DNA from: Pegea sp. RAD2-039
Taxonomy: Eukaryota > Chordata > Thaliacea > Salpida > Salpidae
Direction of reading: 5' to 3'
Assembly: GCA_034620365.1 (NCBI GenBank)
Contig: JAQGEQ010000316.1
Span: 62,001 to 126,000 of the forward strand
DNA length: 64,000 nucleotides
The position numbers were made by a program, and so were the translations under genes. Positions 15,810 to 27,400 of this stretch are shown one piece after another. The notes under the pieces were generated by a model, which saw only the letters and a list, made by a program, of their open reading frames with translations, did no database searches and had not been told where the DNA came from. Each line of letters begins with the position of its first letter. Within the stretch, counting starts at the first letter, position 1.

Positions 15810-16964
15810 TTTATTTTGAATGCAATAATTTATATCTTTTAAAACAGCCTCACTTCGCATAATTCAATGAAATTATGAGCTTTAAGCCTTGTAACTCATC
15901 GCAATAGACTATTTGTTTCTTTCATTGATGCCACAAACAAACTTTCTAAAGCCATAAATAAAATTTCATAATTCTATGAACAATTTGGCTCTTTTAAATT
16001 TCGGATCTTATGCTACAAATAAAGAACTACAAAACTTTTTCACTAGAAAGTTCACGCTGTGTCTATCGTAAATCATTTTGTAGCCATAAATTTTCCGGAA
16101 AAAAATTATAGAAAGATAAAGTTATTGCTTTCAACTTATCATACTTTTTAGATTAAGAAAAAGTTTTTAATTACTTTTTAAAAGTTGCTATTTAGATTTT
16201 GCTCCTTATTATTTTACATTAATATAAAGAAATTATAATTTTTTTTACTAACGGTGAGCCTAAGAATAAAATATTGTATAAATATTATATTGAAAATATT
16301 ATAATATAAATAAGATTAAATACTGGCTAATTTAGCTTTAGGTAGAATTGAAAAAATATACACTAATATCTCACGTTTTTGAGCAAACGGTTATCAAAGA
16401 TAACTTTATTGGTAAGCTTTTATTAATAGTAATATTAAGAAAAAACAAAAATTATATAAAGAAATTTTAGATAAGTTTAATCAAATCTTTTAATCTTTAT
16501 CAACTTCAGAATGGTGAAAATTTTATTTCGTGAATTAAAAATAAACTTAGAAGTTTAAACCAACATTTTATCACGTAATAGAGTCTAAAAAAATGATTTG
16601 ATAGAAACTCATAAATATTATCAACTGAAACTCTTGCTTTAGCTTACAAAAAGGCTGTTGAAAATTCATAAAACAAAAAAATACTTTATGATTCAAAAAT
16701 ATTTTATTAGAATAGCTAGAGTATACTTACTTTAATTGTGAAATAAATTTTAATTATAGAATTAGGATTATTTTTAAATTTACAGTAAAACAAAATTCTA
16801 AGTTGTAGTGCTTCATTATTTCATTAATTTAACATTTTTAAAGTATCTGTTTGGCAACACTGCGAGTGTGCCTAAGATTTTCAATATCAACTTTTCAATA
16901 GCAGTGAAATTGCTTATATATTTTTGTGATTAATCTCTAAAGAACTATTAAAACGGAACTTAAG
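15810..16964. other. Gap between the 201-residue gene and TIMM10
   Basis: A+T-rich DNA with no coding signal. The last ~100 bp before 16965 should hold the TIMM10 promoter and short leader. Confidence 0.55.
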
Positions 16965-18284
16965 ATGGATCCACAACAAGCTCAACAATTAGCTGCTGAA
17001 TTAGAAGTAGAAATGATGGCTGATATGTACAACAGGTGGTTTATTGTTAATATACATCAGCAAAATTTCTGCATATATCATTTGCTAGATTTCTTTTTAA
17101 TATTTTAATTTAAAATGTTTATAATTTTATATAAGCTTTAGTTTATAAAAATCTATCCTAGTGTTTTAATTTCATTATAAAATCATCATTTAAATTATTG
17201 TAATATATCAAATTTATAGTTTCATATGTTATTAATTTAGTTTTTAGTTATGTTAAATTATTTTCAGTAGTCTTATTTATTAATAGCTATTAATTTTCTT
17301 ATCTTTTTTCATAGGATAACTGTTTTATCATAAATATCATTAGTTGATTATATTTTAAAATATTACTTTTAATATTAATATGAAATTAATCTATCATTCT
17401 ATGATTCTTAAAATGTTTATTGTTTTATTAATCTTATATACTAACTCATTTTCTTCAAATAATTGAGCAAATCTTATATATAGATAATAATATATTTTTA
17501 TGATGTTTTTTGAGTTTATTAATTTCTTTGAATCTAGGGTTTGACCTTTCTTACTTTAAGTGTCTTCCATTTAATCTCTCTTTTCTTTTTCATAATCATT
17601 TTATTGGCTGTTATTAAAACTTTTAGCTATTTTGAGATGACAATAACATAATGGTAATAACAAAAGTTATAATTTAGTTTTTCAATGAGCTGAATATTTA
17701 TTTATGTATAATTAAGAATAAAATCCAGTTTTCTTAGCTTATTGAATTATAATGTCACTTTATTTTTTCACTTAAACTTTGTAATTTTAATCACTGTAAT
17801 TTTTTATTATAACTTATGTATATAACTCTGTTCCTATTTTTTTCTACATTATTTTTGTTAAACTATCTTTTTGTTAATCCTTAAGATTTTTTTCATCCTT
17901 TTTCTGTAATCATATTGTTTTGTGTACACTATAAGAGCTGTTATTTGCACTTTAAAATAAATAGTGTTTTCTTCTTCAAACCTTTATTAAAGTATAAATT
18001 AGAATATTTTTTAAGTATAGTACCTGCTATGACATTTACTTTTACTTATAAATTCTTTATAATTTTTTAGGATGACAAGTAGTTGTCATAAGAAATGTAT
18101 CAACACAACATATAAAGAAGGAGCCTTGAGCAAAGGAGAAGCAGTTTGCATTGACAGATGTGTAGCCAAATATCTGGATATTCATGAACGAATTGGAAAA
18201 CATTTGACTCAAATGAACCAAGCTGAAGAAGCAGGTGCAGTCACAGCAGCATCTTCTGTACCAAATCAACTAAAACAACCTTGA
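16965..18284 (+). CDS. TIMM10: Mitochondrial import inner membrane translocase subunit Tim10
   Basis: Small TIM chaperone of the mitochondrial intermembrane space; with Tim9 it forms the hexamer that escorts hydrophobic carrier precursors to TIM22. Exon 1 is 16965-17035 and exon 2 is 18071-18284, joined in phase 2 across a 1,035-bp intron, giving 94 residues, the normal length. The twin CX3C motif is complete: C29/C33 (CHKKC) and C50/C54 (CIDRC), 16 residues apart. The start [20 protein letters not shown] and the block [13 protein letters not shown] [11 protein letters not shown] are near identical to the metazoan family. The start ATG is the first in the exon. There is no presequence, as expected for a protein imported by the MIA40 disulphide relay. 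AATAAA at 18338-18343 is a well-placed polyadenylation signal. Very secure. Confidence 0.97.
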
Positions 18285-18337
18285 TTTTGAAAACTGATGT
18301 CCATCAGATTCACTTCATTTATTAGTTATAATTATTA

Positions 18338-18343
18338 AATAAA
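18338..18343 (+). terminator. TIMM10 polyadenylation signal
   Basis: Canonical AATAAA 54 bp after the TIMM10 stop codon. Position and sequence fit; the cleavage site is not determined. Confidence 0.65.
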
Positions 18344-19764
18344 TTTATCTTCGTATTTATTGCACCAAAATGTGCAGTTTTTTATGAATTTCGTTTGACC
18401 AATTCATTAAATATCTAAAAATTCATTCGTTGTTGAATGTTTTACATTTTCATAATTAATTTACATGTTGATAATTAGTGCGTAAAGGAGGACTATTTAG
18501 TTGCTTGCAGGGAGATAAAATAGTTGATAGCTTGTATGCAGGTCGGAAGAAAAAGGTAAAAGAAATTGAAAGTTAAATGAATAATTAATAAGAGCGAATC
18601 AAACCAGTTATTATGCAAACTAATAGAATCGACCACTTTTATATAAATTTTTTATAAATCAGCTTCTGGCTGAAAGATTTGATAAAGTAGATATTGACTC
18701 TTATAAAACGGAGATCAAGTAGATGATTTTTGAGTAAATTGATTGCTGCTGTAAATAGAAAAGTATACTTTAAAGACTGAAAGATGTCAAGTAAAATCAT
18801 CAATGTGACTAATTCATTTTTCCGAATATTCTCTAAACAACCTATTTAAATAAAGTTTAGAAAAATTTCTTAAATGAACTATTTACTACTTTCTAACGTA
18901 AAGCTTAAGACGCTTTGTTTTACTGGCAGTTTCAAAAGCACTTATAAAAAATGAATTCAAAAATATTAGACAATAAGAATTAAAAATTGCTAACAAACGT
19001 ACAGATGCGAATTACAGATATAGAATATTTTAGAAAATTTAACGTTACATCCTTTAACAAATAAAATGTAAAAACTTTATTATCTCATATAATATTATCT
19101 TGTTGCATACTCCATTCAGATGTTACAGTTAAAGTTCTAATTTTCTAAAGAAATTTTCATCGAATAATTGTCTGGTGCTATTCACAGCTAATATGGTTGT
19201 TCTACTAATATTCCTATGTTTGAAACTTAAATATTTGGTATATTTTTGTTTCATAATTTGAATCTGTAAATAAAATTTTTTCAAAATAATATCAATGGAA
19301 TAAATGGAAGTCTTTATTCAGTTGAAAATGACAAAAATACAAATTCAATTTAACCAAAAATGTGGTGTATTTTTCTTAGTTAGGGGGTTTACAAAATTAC
19401 ACTAACATTGTTAAAATTTATTTTCTTTGTAAAAATTAGACATCTGTTTAATTGTAAATAAAGTGTAAGTTTGTTATGATACCAAATATCTTTTAATCAG
19501 AAACCATTTATTCTGTACTACTGTCATTGAAAATTTAAAAAGATAATTAAATAAATTGATATTTATTTAATGTTTGTTAACCAAATTGTAATTGACAAAC
19601 TAAAAACTGTTTGTATTAGTTTTTTGTAGGAGAATGTCATATTATCTAGTTACAGTTGGTTTTATACTGAGATTTATACCAAATTTTATCATTTTCACAA
19701 ATTTCCTTAAATTAATAAAGAACTCTTTAAACATTTAGGGTATACAGAAAATTGATTTCTGATT
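18344..19764. other. Gap between TIMM10 and JMJD4
   Basis: No exon or known repeat recognised. A slightly G-richer patch at about 18480-18560 has no frame or family resemblance. An acceptor-like CATTTAG ends at 19738, 27 bp before the JMJD4 ATG. Confidence 0.5.
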
Positions 19765-21788
19765 ATGAATCTAAATTCAGAACTGGTCAAATTGTTTCTT
19801 TCAAATCTTTTAAATGATAACAATAAGTTAGAAAAGAAGATTCCAAAGACTGATCATGAAAAGTCTGAGATCAAGGTTTATAGGTTTAATAAACCTATTT
19901 CTTTTGAGGAATTCTTTAAACATGGATTAATTGAAAATAATATATGTATATTTTCATCATGGCTAACTGAGTCATGGAGTTGTAAAAACAAATTAATTAG
20001 TAAAAGTATTGAAGGTAAAGATGAATTAAATCATGAAGAAATGTTGAAAATTGGTGCTGACTCACTTGTTCCAGTTTCAAGATGTAGGTTAGTTTGTAAT
20101 TAAATAGTAATGATTTAAATCGAAATTTGTTATCTATTTTGTTCTTTCTTTTTTTAATATCAGTGATAACTTAAACATATTTGAAGTTCCAGTGATGAAG
20201 TTTGTTATGAAAAAGATGTTTGGAAATTGAATGATTACTTGAACTATTTAAAATGTTTTGAATCTTCCACAAATTCAGGAAAACCTTTATTTTATTTAAA
20301 GGACTGGCACTTTACAAAGTAAGTATTAATATGCTCTTTTCCTAAATAAACATTTGATATCTTATTTGTTATCTATTTTTGATTTGAATTTTTTCTAAAT
20401 ATTCAATGCTTTTTTGATTACATTTATACAAATTTTATAGAAAAAAAAAAAAAAACTTTGGATTAAATTTTGTGATTGACTAAGAATTTTTTAAAGACAA
20501 TTTCCTGATTTTGATCTTTATGACATTCCATCCTTTTTCTCTTCTGATTGGCTTAATGAAATGTGGGACAAAAAACTGGCTCCGTTTAATGATGACTTTA
20601 GATTTGTATATATTGGACCTAAAAATTCTTGGTTAGTTGAATGATTCTGAAATACTAAGTAGTAACTAAAGTTTAAGTAATTACATTTAAAATCTGAATT
20701 TCTATTCCAAATATATCAATAGTTACAAATGATAGTTTGAACTTATTTTTAAACAAAAACAAATCATTTTTCTTGTTTGTTAACAGGACACCATTTCATG
20801 CAGATGTTTATAGATCTTACAGCTGGTCGTCAAATATTTGTGGGCAAAAAAAATGGTTGTTTGTTCGTCCAGGAGCAGAGGTTAAATTTTATGATACAGA
20901 ATATTACTAATTTATGATCACCGTAAATTAACTTGAAATTTTATTTCCACAATTTTTTGATCTGACTTGCATTTTAGGATAAGTTACGAGATGCATGTTT
21001 AAATATGCCTAGTGACATTAGAAAAGTTGCTTCAGACTATAAAGACGATGTACTTGAAGTAGTCCAAGATGTTGGCGAAACGATTTTCGTTCCTTCTCGA
21101 TGGTTTCATCAAGTGCACAACTTGGTAAAAAGATTTTTTTGGTTGTTTTTTATTTCTAGCATGTAGATACTTAAACTGAAAATATTTTAGGAAGCTACTA
21201 TGTCTATAAATCATAATTGGCTGAATGCTTGTAATGTTGGAGGTGTGTGGAAGTTTTTAAAGTTAGAATTAGCAGATGTTGAGAACGCGATATCGGATTG
21301 TTATGAAAGCATGACCACTTTAGAATGGCTGGAACATTGTCAGGTAATTGTTCAATTCTGTTATTAATCTGCTTTAGTTTTTTTTATAATTACAGTTAAT
21401 CATGAAAGCAAACACTGGAATAAACTACGTCGAGTTTTTTGCTTTGATTTCAAATGTGGTTCATTTAAGACTGAAGACTGTGAAAAATAGTGGATTGAGT
21501 TTTTCAAGCTCAAGTGAAAATAAAATAGAAGATTGTTCTAAAAAATCAAGTTCTAACTTACTGAAAAAAATGCTTGAAGCTGTAGAAAATTTAGAAAGTG
21601 ATTTTCCACTGTATGTTCTTACTGACTTATCTGCTATTTTAAAAGTTTTGGATGATTTACTGGATGTAACCAGGGACTTAATGCAGGATCAAAAGATCGA
21701 AAATAAGAATTGCATTCTGAGTTATCAACAAGTTAATTCTCTTTACATTTCTGTATATCATACTTTAGAAATGCTAATAGCAAAATAA
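19765..21788 (+). CDS. JMJD4: JmjC domain-containing protein 4 (lysyl hydroxylase)
   Basis: 2OG/Fe(II) oxygenase of the JmjC family; vertebrate JMJD4 hydroxylates a lysine of the release factor eRF1 in the cytoplasm. Seven exons: 19765-20087, 20193-20318, 20497-20631, 20787-20880, 20978-21124, 21191-21343 and 21396-21788, giving 456 residues (human ~460). Shared landmarks: CIFSSWLTESW near the N-terminus, FYLKDWHF, FFSSDWLNEMWD, WTPFHADVYRSYSW with the HxD iron ligands H199/D201, CGQKKWLF, and FVPSRWFHQVHNL with the distal His. The stretch SINHNWLNACN follows, as in the family. Exon 2 has two acceptors six bases apart (exon from 20187 or 20193), so an optional two-residue insertion is possible. 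The C-terminal ~125 residues are a less conserved helical domain. AATAAA occurs twice after the stop. Secure. Confidence 0.95.
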
Positions 21789-21819
21789 TTAATATTTTTT
21801 GTTTAATCGTTTTTATGAT

Positions 21820-21837
21820 AATAAATTTATTAATAAA
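21820..21837 (+). terminator. JMJD4 polyadenylation signals
   Basis: Two AATAAA hexamers (21820-21825 and 21832-21837), 32-49 bp after the stop codon. Confidence 0.6.
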
Positions 21838-23242
21838 CTTTCAAATTATTTACCGAAATTCTGTTTTTAGGAATTTCTTTTGTAATAACTTTATTTTAAA
21901 CTTTTTACAACTGAAATAGTAAAAACAGGGAGTCATAGTAGCTAGAGTAAGCAAAAAGGGAATCCAACCTATATTAATGGTTTCTTCATTAACTGTACGT
22001 CGCCTTCTTCATTCGTAAAGTACCTGGTTCCAGGACATGACTTCCCAAAAGCGTTTGTTTGTATCACATTTGGTTTTCTCTCTCCTAATCAACATTCTTT
22101 AACGAGTAACTTTCTGAGGAGCTTGACTCTGAGAGATTGTCGAAAGCCTTCTTTAAGACATTTATACTTCTATAGATGCATTTTTAAACTCATTTTTAAG
22201 CAGTCTTGAAGCCTAGGCATTTCAGGAATTCATTAGTAACTGTAGGGTGCATCTTATTGATAATTCTCAGATAACTTTGTAGTCAGTAATTGAAAGTAGT
22301 TTTTAAATTGCTTTTTACAATTATTCAATTTTAATAGATGATAGCAGTTGGTTTTAGTAAAGTAATAAAGTTTTGCTTATAAAGTCATCACTATCAGCAA
22401 ATTTTATACAGTCTAATCTTTAAGCTACTTAAAAGATTTAATTTGTAATAGAAACGATTGGTTTTTGTAAAGTGTGCATTATAAGTTTAAGCTGCAACAG
22501 TCTTTTTCTCTGGTCAGTAATTTAAATAATCTAAATTTATCATTTATATGAAGTACCAAGATGCTATGAATAAAATTATTGCTAAAAACTCTTTTTTTAT
22601 TCATTTTTTGTCAACGTTTTGGCTATTATCTATAACTTCTATAAAAGATTATTTCAATAATTTTTTCCAAATAATCAATCATCAAACAAATTGTAAAACA
22701 TTTAGTTTAAAATAATGAATCAGTTAATTAATTGTAATTTGTCTTATAAGCCTTATGTTCAAAAAATCAGTTTTTAACTTTTAAGAGCTTAAAAAACATT
22801 TGAGAAACTTTTCTAAAGTCCTCTTTTGTTTATTACAGACACTTACAATTTAGATGAACTTAGAAATAGCAAATTTTTACAACTATATCGTTTTTTAGGT
22901 AATTAAGCTAAGTGAATTGTTCTTCTTTTTAAACAAAACTGCTGTAAATAATCTCTAGCCTAGATTGTTTTTTGATTGACTTAAAAAAGTTTAATATTGA
23001 TTTGTCGCATACGCTATTCAATATTATGTATTAGGGTAAAATCTATTTAGGTCTATGTTGTGATTTTTTTAGAATGTACGAAATCAGTTTTGCAAACCTT
23101 ATATTAATATAGGTGAGCAATAAAAAAAGTACCTTTAAAGCGTCTTTCAACTTGAAAACAATTTTAGGTTGATATATAAACAAAACTGCTTTAAACTCTC
23201 CGCCTTAACTATCATATGTGTTTTGATGACAAATGGCTGTAA
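21838..23242. other. Gap downstream of JMJD4
   Basis: No gene called. A less A+T-biased patch at about 21920-22200 translates on the minus strand into short protein-like pieces broken by stops; it may be a decayed repeat, but no family could be named. Confidence 0.4.
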
Positions 23243-23255
23243 TATTTATTTATGG

Positions 23256-24059
23256 CAATAAATGCGAAGGAGGGTGCCTAAAGAGAGCACTTCCCGCTAA
23301 CACATATTCTCACAAATAACATCTAACAATTAACAAATAAGTATTTTTAATCAGATTATTTTTCAAATGTATTGTTAATTGTAATAATAAAAGATTCATA
23401 TATTTTTTTAACAAACAAGTGTTTTAGCAATAAAGAGTAACAGCAGATTTTTTTCTTTAACTTAAGCACTAAAGTATGTTTTAAATTAACTTAATAATAC
23501 TCTTACTTTATTAATGGAGAATTAGTTAACAAAAACAATGTACATAAGGTTTGAGTTTGAGTACTCGATTTAAGAAATACCAGTCATAATTGTTTAATAA
23601 TGAAGTTAAAATGATAGGTAGAAAAGGTAACATTTATAAATGAACATAGATTGTAGATAAGAAATTATCCCTTTCACTGCCAAAATTAAAAAAATAAGTT
23701 TTTTTACATTAAAAACTCTATACAGATGATGTATAAATAACTTACTTTATAAGGTTTGCAATCTCGACACGGCATTCTTGTCTTTAAGTATATAGTTGTA
23801 AAATTTCAAATTATGACATTAAGCAGAAGTTGAACCGTTTTAATATTGCCAACACTGCCATTTCTAAACTGTGAATTTTTCCTTTTTTTTAGTATTATTA
23901 TAATTCTATGTAATTGTTCACTGTTATATGCTTTATGGGCTACCAAAAGCCATGTGTTACATCTTTTTCTTTCTTGATTTCTAACTAAATAAATGTTATT
24001 TGTGAAAATGTGTATTAGCGGAAAGTGCTCTCTTTAGGCACCCTCCTTCGAATTTATTG
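23256..24059. mobile_element. MITE-like element with 67-bp terminal inverted repeats
   Basis: Left arm 23256-23322 and right arm 23993-24059 are reverse complements with about 5 mismatches in 67 bp. The core GAAGGAGGGTGCCTAAAGAG is identical in both arms. Weaker inverted similarity (ATTTATTTAT...) continues about 12 bp outward. The 670-bp interior is A+T-rich and has no open frame of note, so this is a non-autonomous DNA transposon rather than a coding one. The exact ends and target duplication are unclear because the flanks are themselves TTTATT-rich. The superfamily is not recognised. It sits about 350 bp upstream of the KLHL gene's first coding exon. Confidence 0.75.
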
Positions 24060-24412
24060 TAATAAATAAATAAACATCATCAGTTAGCTCTTCAACCAAA
24101 TAAATATTACGTGATATTTTTAAGCGTTTTTAAAAACTTAAATCAACATTTTAAAGAAATTTTAAAGAAATTCTTGAGATCTATAATACTTACTTTTTAT
24201 ATCTACCAATTAAAAATTAGATATTATTACAAAAAAAGTTAGAAGTGGTTAGCTTTTCTCCTTGTAAATAGTGTTGACCCTATAAAATTTAGAATGTATA
24301 AAATATTACATTTTAGAAACTTGATTGGCAGCACTTTAAATTCATCAAACATTTATTTACCAGGCTTTTTTAATGTTTAGTTTGATCTATTGCAGCTCAT
24401 TACTACAAGCTC

Positions 24413-27400
24413 ATGAATTCTCATAGCATATTTATAGGTCCTGAGTTGGAAGCTCAGATAGGTGATGGGAATTTAGATATAAATTTGGCTCACCAAAATA
24501 ATTATCATCCACACCAAAGACAGGTATTTTTGTAGATTACTTAAACTTTTATGCACAGTATCTACTTAGTAAGCATGTTATATAGTCTTTTATATAACTG
24601 TCTCAGTATATTATGTAGTCTACTTTTATGTATTAATAAATATTAGATCATTGCTTACTTTGTTTAAACTAAATTTTGTCATGTTCAAAATTTTTTCTCT
24701 ACTTATATAAGTTTATTATCATTAGCAAACTTTTGATTATAGTTAGTGTTTAAAATTTTGATAATTTGTAAATTTTCATATAAGGTTTGTTTTGATCATT
24801 TGTACTTTTGTATGAATATATATTCAGTTCTAAATATTTTAATTATTCAGTAAATGGAACCAAAAATAAACTATAAGTTATAGTTGTAACTTTTAGCGTT
24901 ATAGTGATTAAATATATAAAAATTACTAACTTTAAAAATATAATAATAATGAATGCTTATACTTAATCTTGTATTAATGCAAATATAATCCATAAAAGTC
25001 TACATACTTTTACATACTAAATCTACAATTTTATTTATATGTTTATATTTTTGTGTAAATATTTTATAAAAATATAATTTTTGAGTTGATTTATTTATTA
25101 TAGGTCCCACCTAATGTACAAATTTATAATCCAATATATTATCCTATGATGAATGATGTATCACTTGAAGTTCAGTATAACCCAAATCCTTTAAGTCCCA
25201 GATCTGTATCAGATTCAAGTGATGATCAGCCTATTAGAATTGAACAAATTTCTGATTTGGATGACTTCTTCCCTTCTAACTCAAGTCCCTATTATAGATT
25301 TAACAAAAGGTATTTATATTTGTTATTATTTGTTTTCATTCAAGTAACTTAAAGTATAATTGGTTTGTATCACCTTTGTTCTCAAATGATGTATAAGTTC
25401 TTATTAGTAAAAAGTTTGTTTTCCCACAAAGTCTTACTAGAGTTGTGCTATTTATAATTCTTTGCAGTCTAAAAGATAAAATTATCTTAAGTTTGTTCTA
25501 GAAAAATCCTTTCACACGTTTTTATTACTAAGTATTATAAAACTTCACTTTCAAAATTTCACTTTACAAAATTGAACTTTATATAATTTAGTGATAACTG
25601 ATCTTAAACTTTGTTTGATATCTTTGTCTTCAAATGTTTTTTAAATTGAATTTGTCAACGTAAAATTGAATTTACTTATTATATTTTACTTATTTTTCTT
25701 CCAGTTATTTTATTCTAGGATTGGAACATTTCATATCTTAGAAACTGAAGAATTTATAATTTTATAGATTATTTTATCTTATAAAAGTAGTTTTTAGTTC
25801 ATAATTATTACAATTACTAGTTTTTATTAAAAAATAGATTTGGAGTTCTTTAAGTATTTGTTCTTAACACTAAATTTGCTTTTGCAGTATTCCTACTTTT
25901 TACATTAACTATGGTTTCTGAGATTATTTTCTTTTATTTCTCTGCAGGCATATTATGTTGTCTTCGCTCTAAGAGCATGGTTAGTTATCTGCAGCCATGT
26001 GTTGAATAAACAAAGAAAATAAATTATATTATTATGTTACATATAAGCAATTTAACATTGTCCATCTGTGTGGTGAAGCGGTTACCATGCCTACCTGTTA
26101 ACCGGGTGGTTCTGGGCTCGATCACAGGTGGACACATATCAGTGACAAGGAAATGTTCACATAAAAACCCAGGTAGAAGGGCCCTGTAAGTCTGGTAAAA
26201 TGAAAACACTTCTAGGAGATGCAAAACTGGATTTAAAGCTGGAGTTAGAGCCCCGTAGGCAGTTTGTCACTGTACCTAGTACCTTCGCTGGCAGATCCTG
26301 TGACCCCAGCTGCATCAATCTGTCTGTTCCGCTGCATAACCTGGTTGGCGCGAAGAGCGGAATCCTGCTGCATGGGTAACTGCTGGATATCCATAACTTT
26401 TGCCCTGGCACATATATGCTACGCATACATATATGCATGGCCGTTCGCGGCCGTTAAAAATAGTCATTTAACTTTCGCTGCTTTTATATTTTACTACAAA
26501 CTATAATTTTAGTCTTTTAATTGGATATTTCTTACTTAGAGCGAGAAGACGTCGAAACAAAACATTTGACATCAAACAAGGTCATACATTGCCAAATTTA
26601 CAAAGATTCCTCATGGTAATTGTTGAAGTGATTTTTTTATAAGTTTCAACTAAGTACTTTTTAATAGAATTCATTCTATACTCTAACCAGATATGCAAAA
26701 CTAGTTGGCTAAATAAGCTTATTAATTGTTATAAATTGGTTATAAAGTTGGTTGGTTTTCAGATTTTAGAGATATTTTCTAGACTTTCACAAATTGATTT
26801 TGTTGAACAGAATGACCGTTTTTGTGACATGAAGCTGGTAGTTGATGGTAAAGAAATCGACTGTCATTATTTGATTCTTGCTGCAAGCAGTCCATATTTT
26901 GAAGCATTGCTTGAATCCAAGTAAATCTCTAATGTTTAGTTTGATTACAATTTTTACATTTTCAGCAAATATTGTAATATTTGATCATTAATCAGTATTT
27001 TCATTCTAGAGCTGATCATTTAGTTGTGTCTTCTATTTTTTATAGTTTATTTTTTATTACGAATCATTTTAATGCTTTTCTTTTTTGTCAACACAGTATG
27101 AAAGAAAGCATTGAAAAAAGACTTGAAATAAATGGATTCAGATACAGTGTTGTCAATTTGATTGTCGAATATGTTTATGGAAAAACAATTACTCTCACCA
27201 AAAATAATACTGAAGTATTTGCCAAGTTTGATTTTTTTTAGTTGAAATTTGATAATTTTATCAAGTTAGTCTTGACATTATAAGCGATTTATCTTTTTCT
27301 AAATTCTTTCTTAAAACAACAAAAATATAAAGAAATATTTTCATATCTACTAAGTCAGGCATTTTTATTTGTAATCTAAACTTCCTGTACATTAAGTACT

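Noticed and set aside
26061..26135. Functional tRNA gene (Asn-like anticodon loop)
   Set aside because: A and B boxes are present, but the arms do not pair well and the sequence continues into a repeated SINE body.
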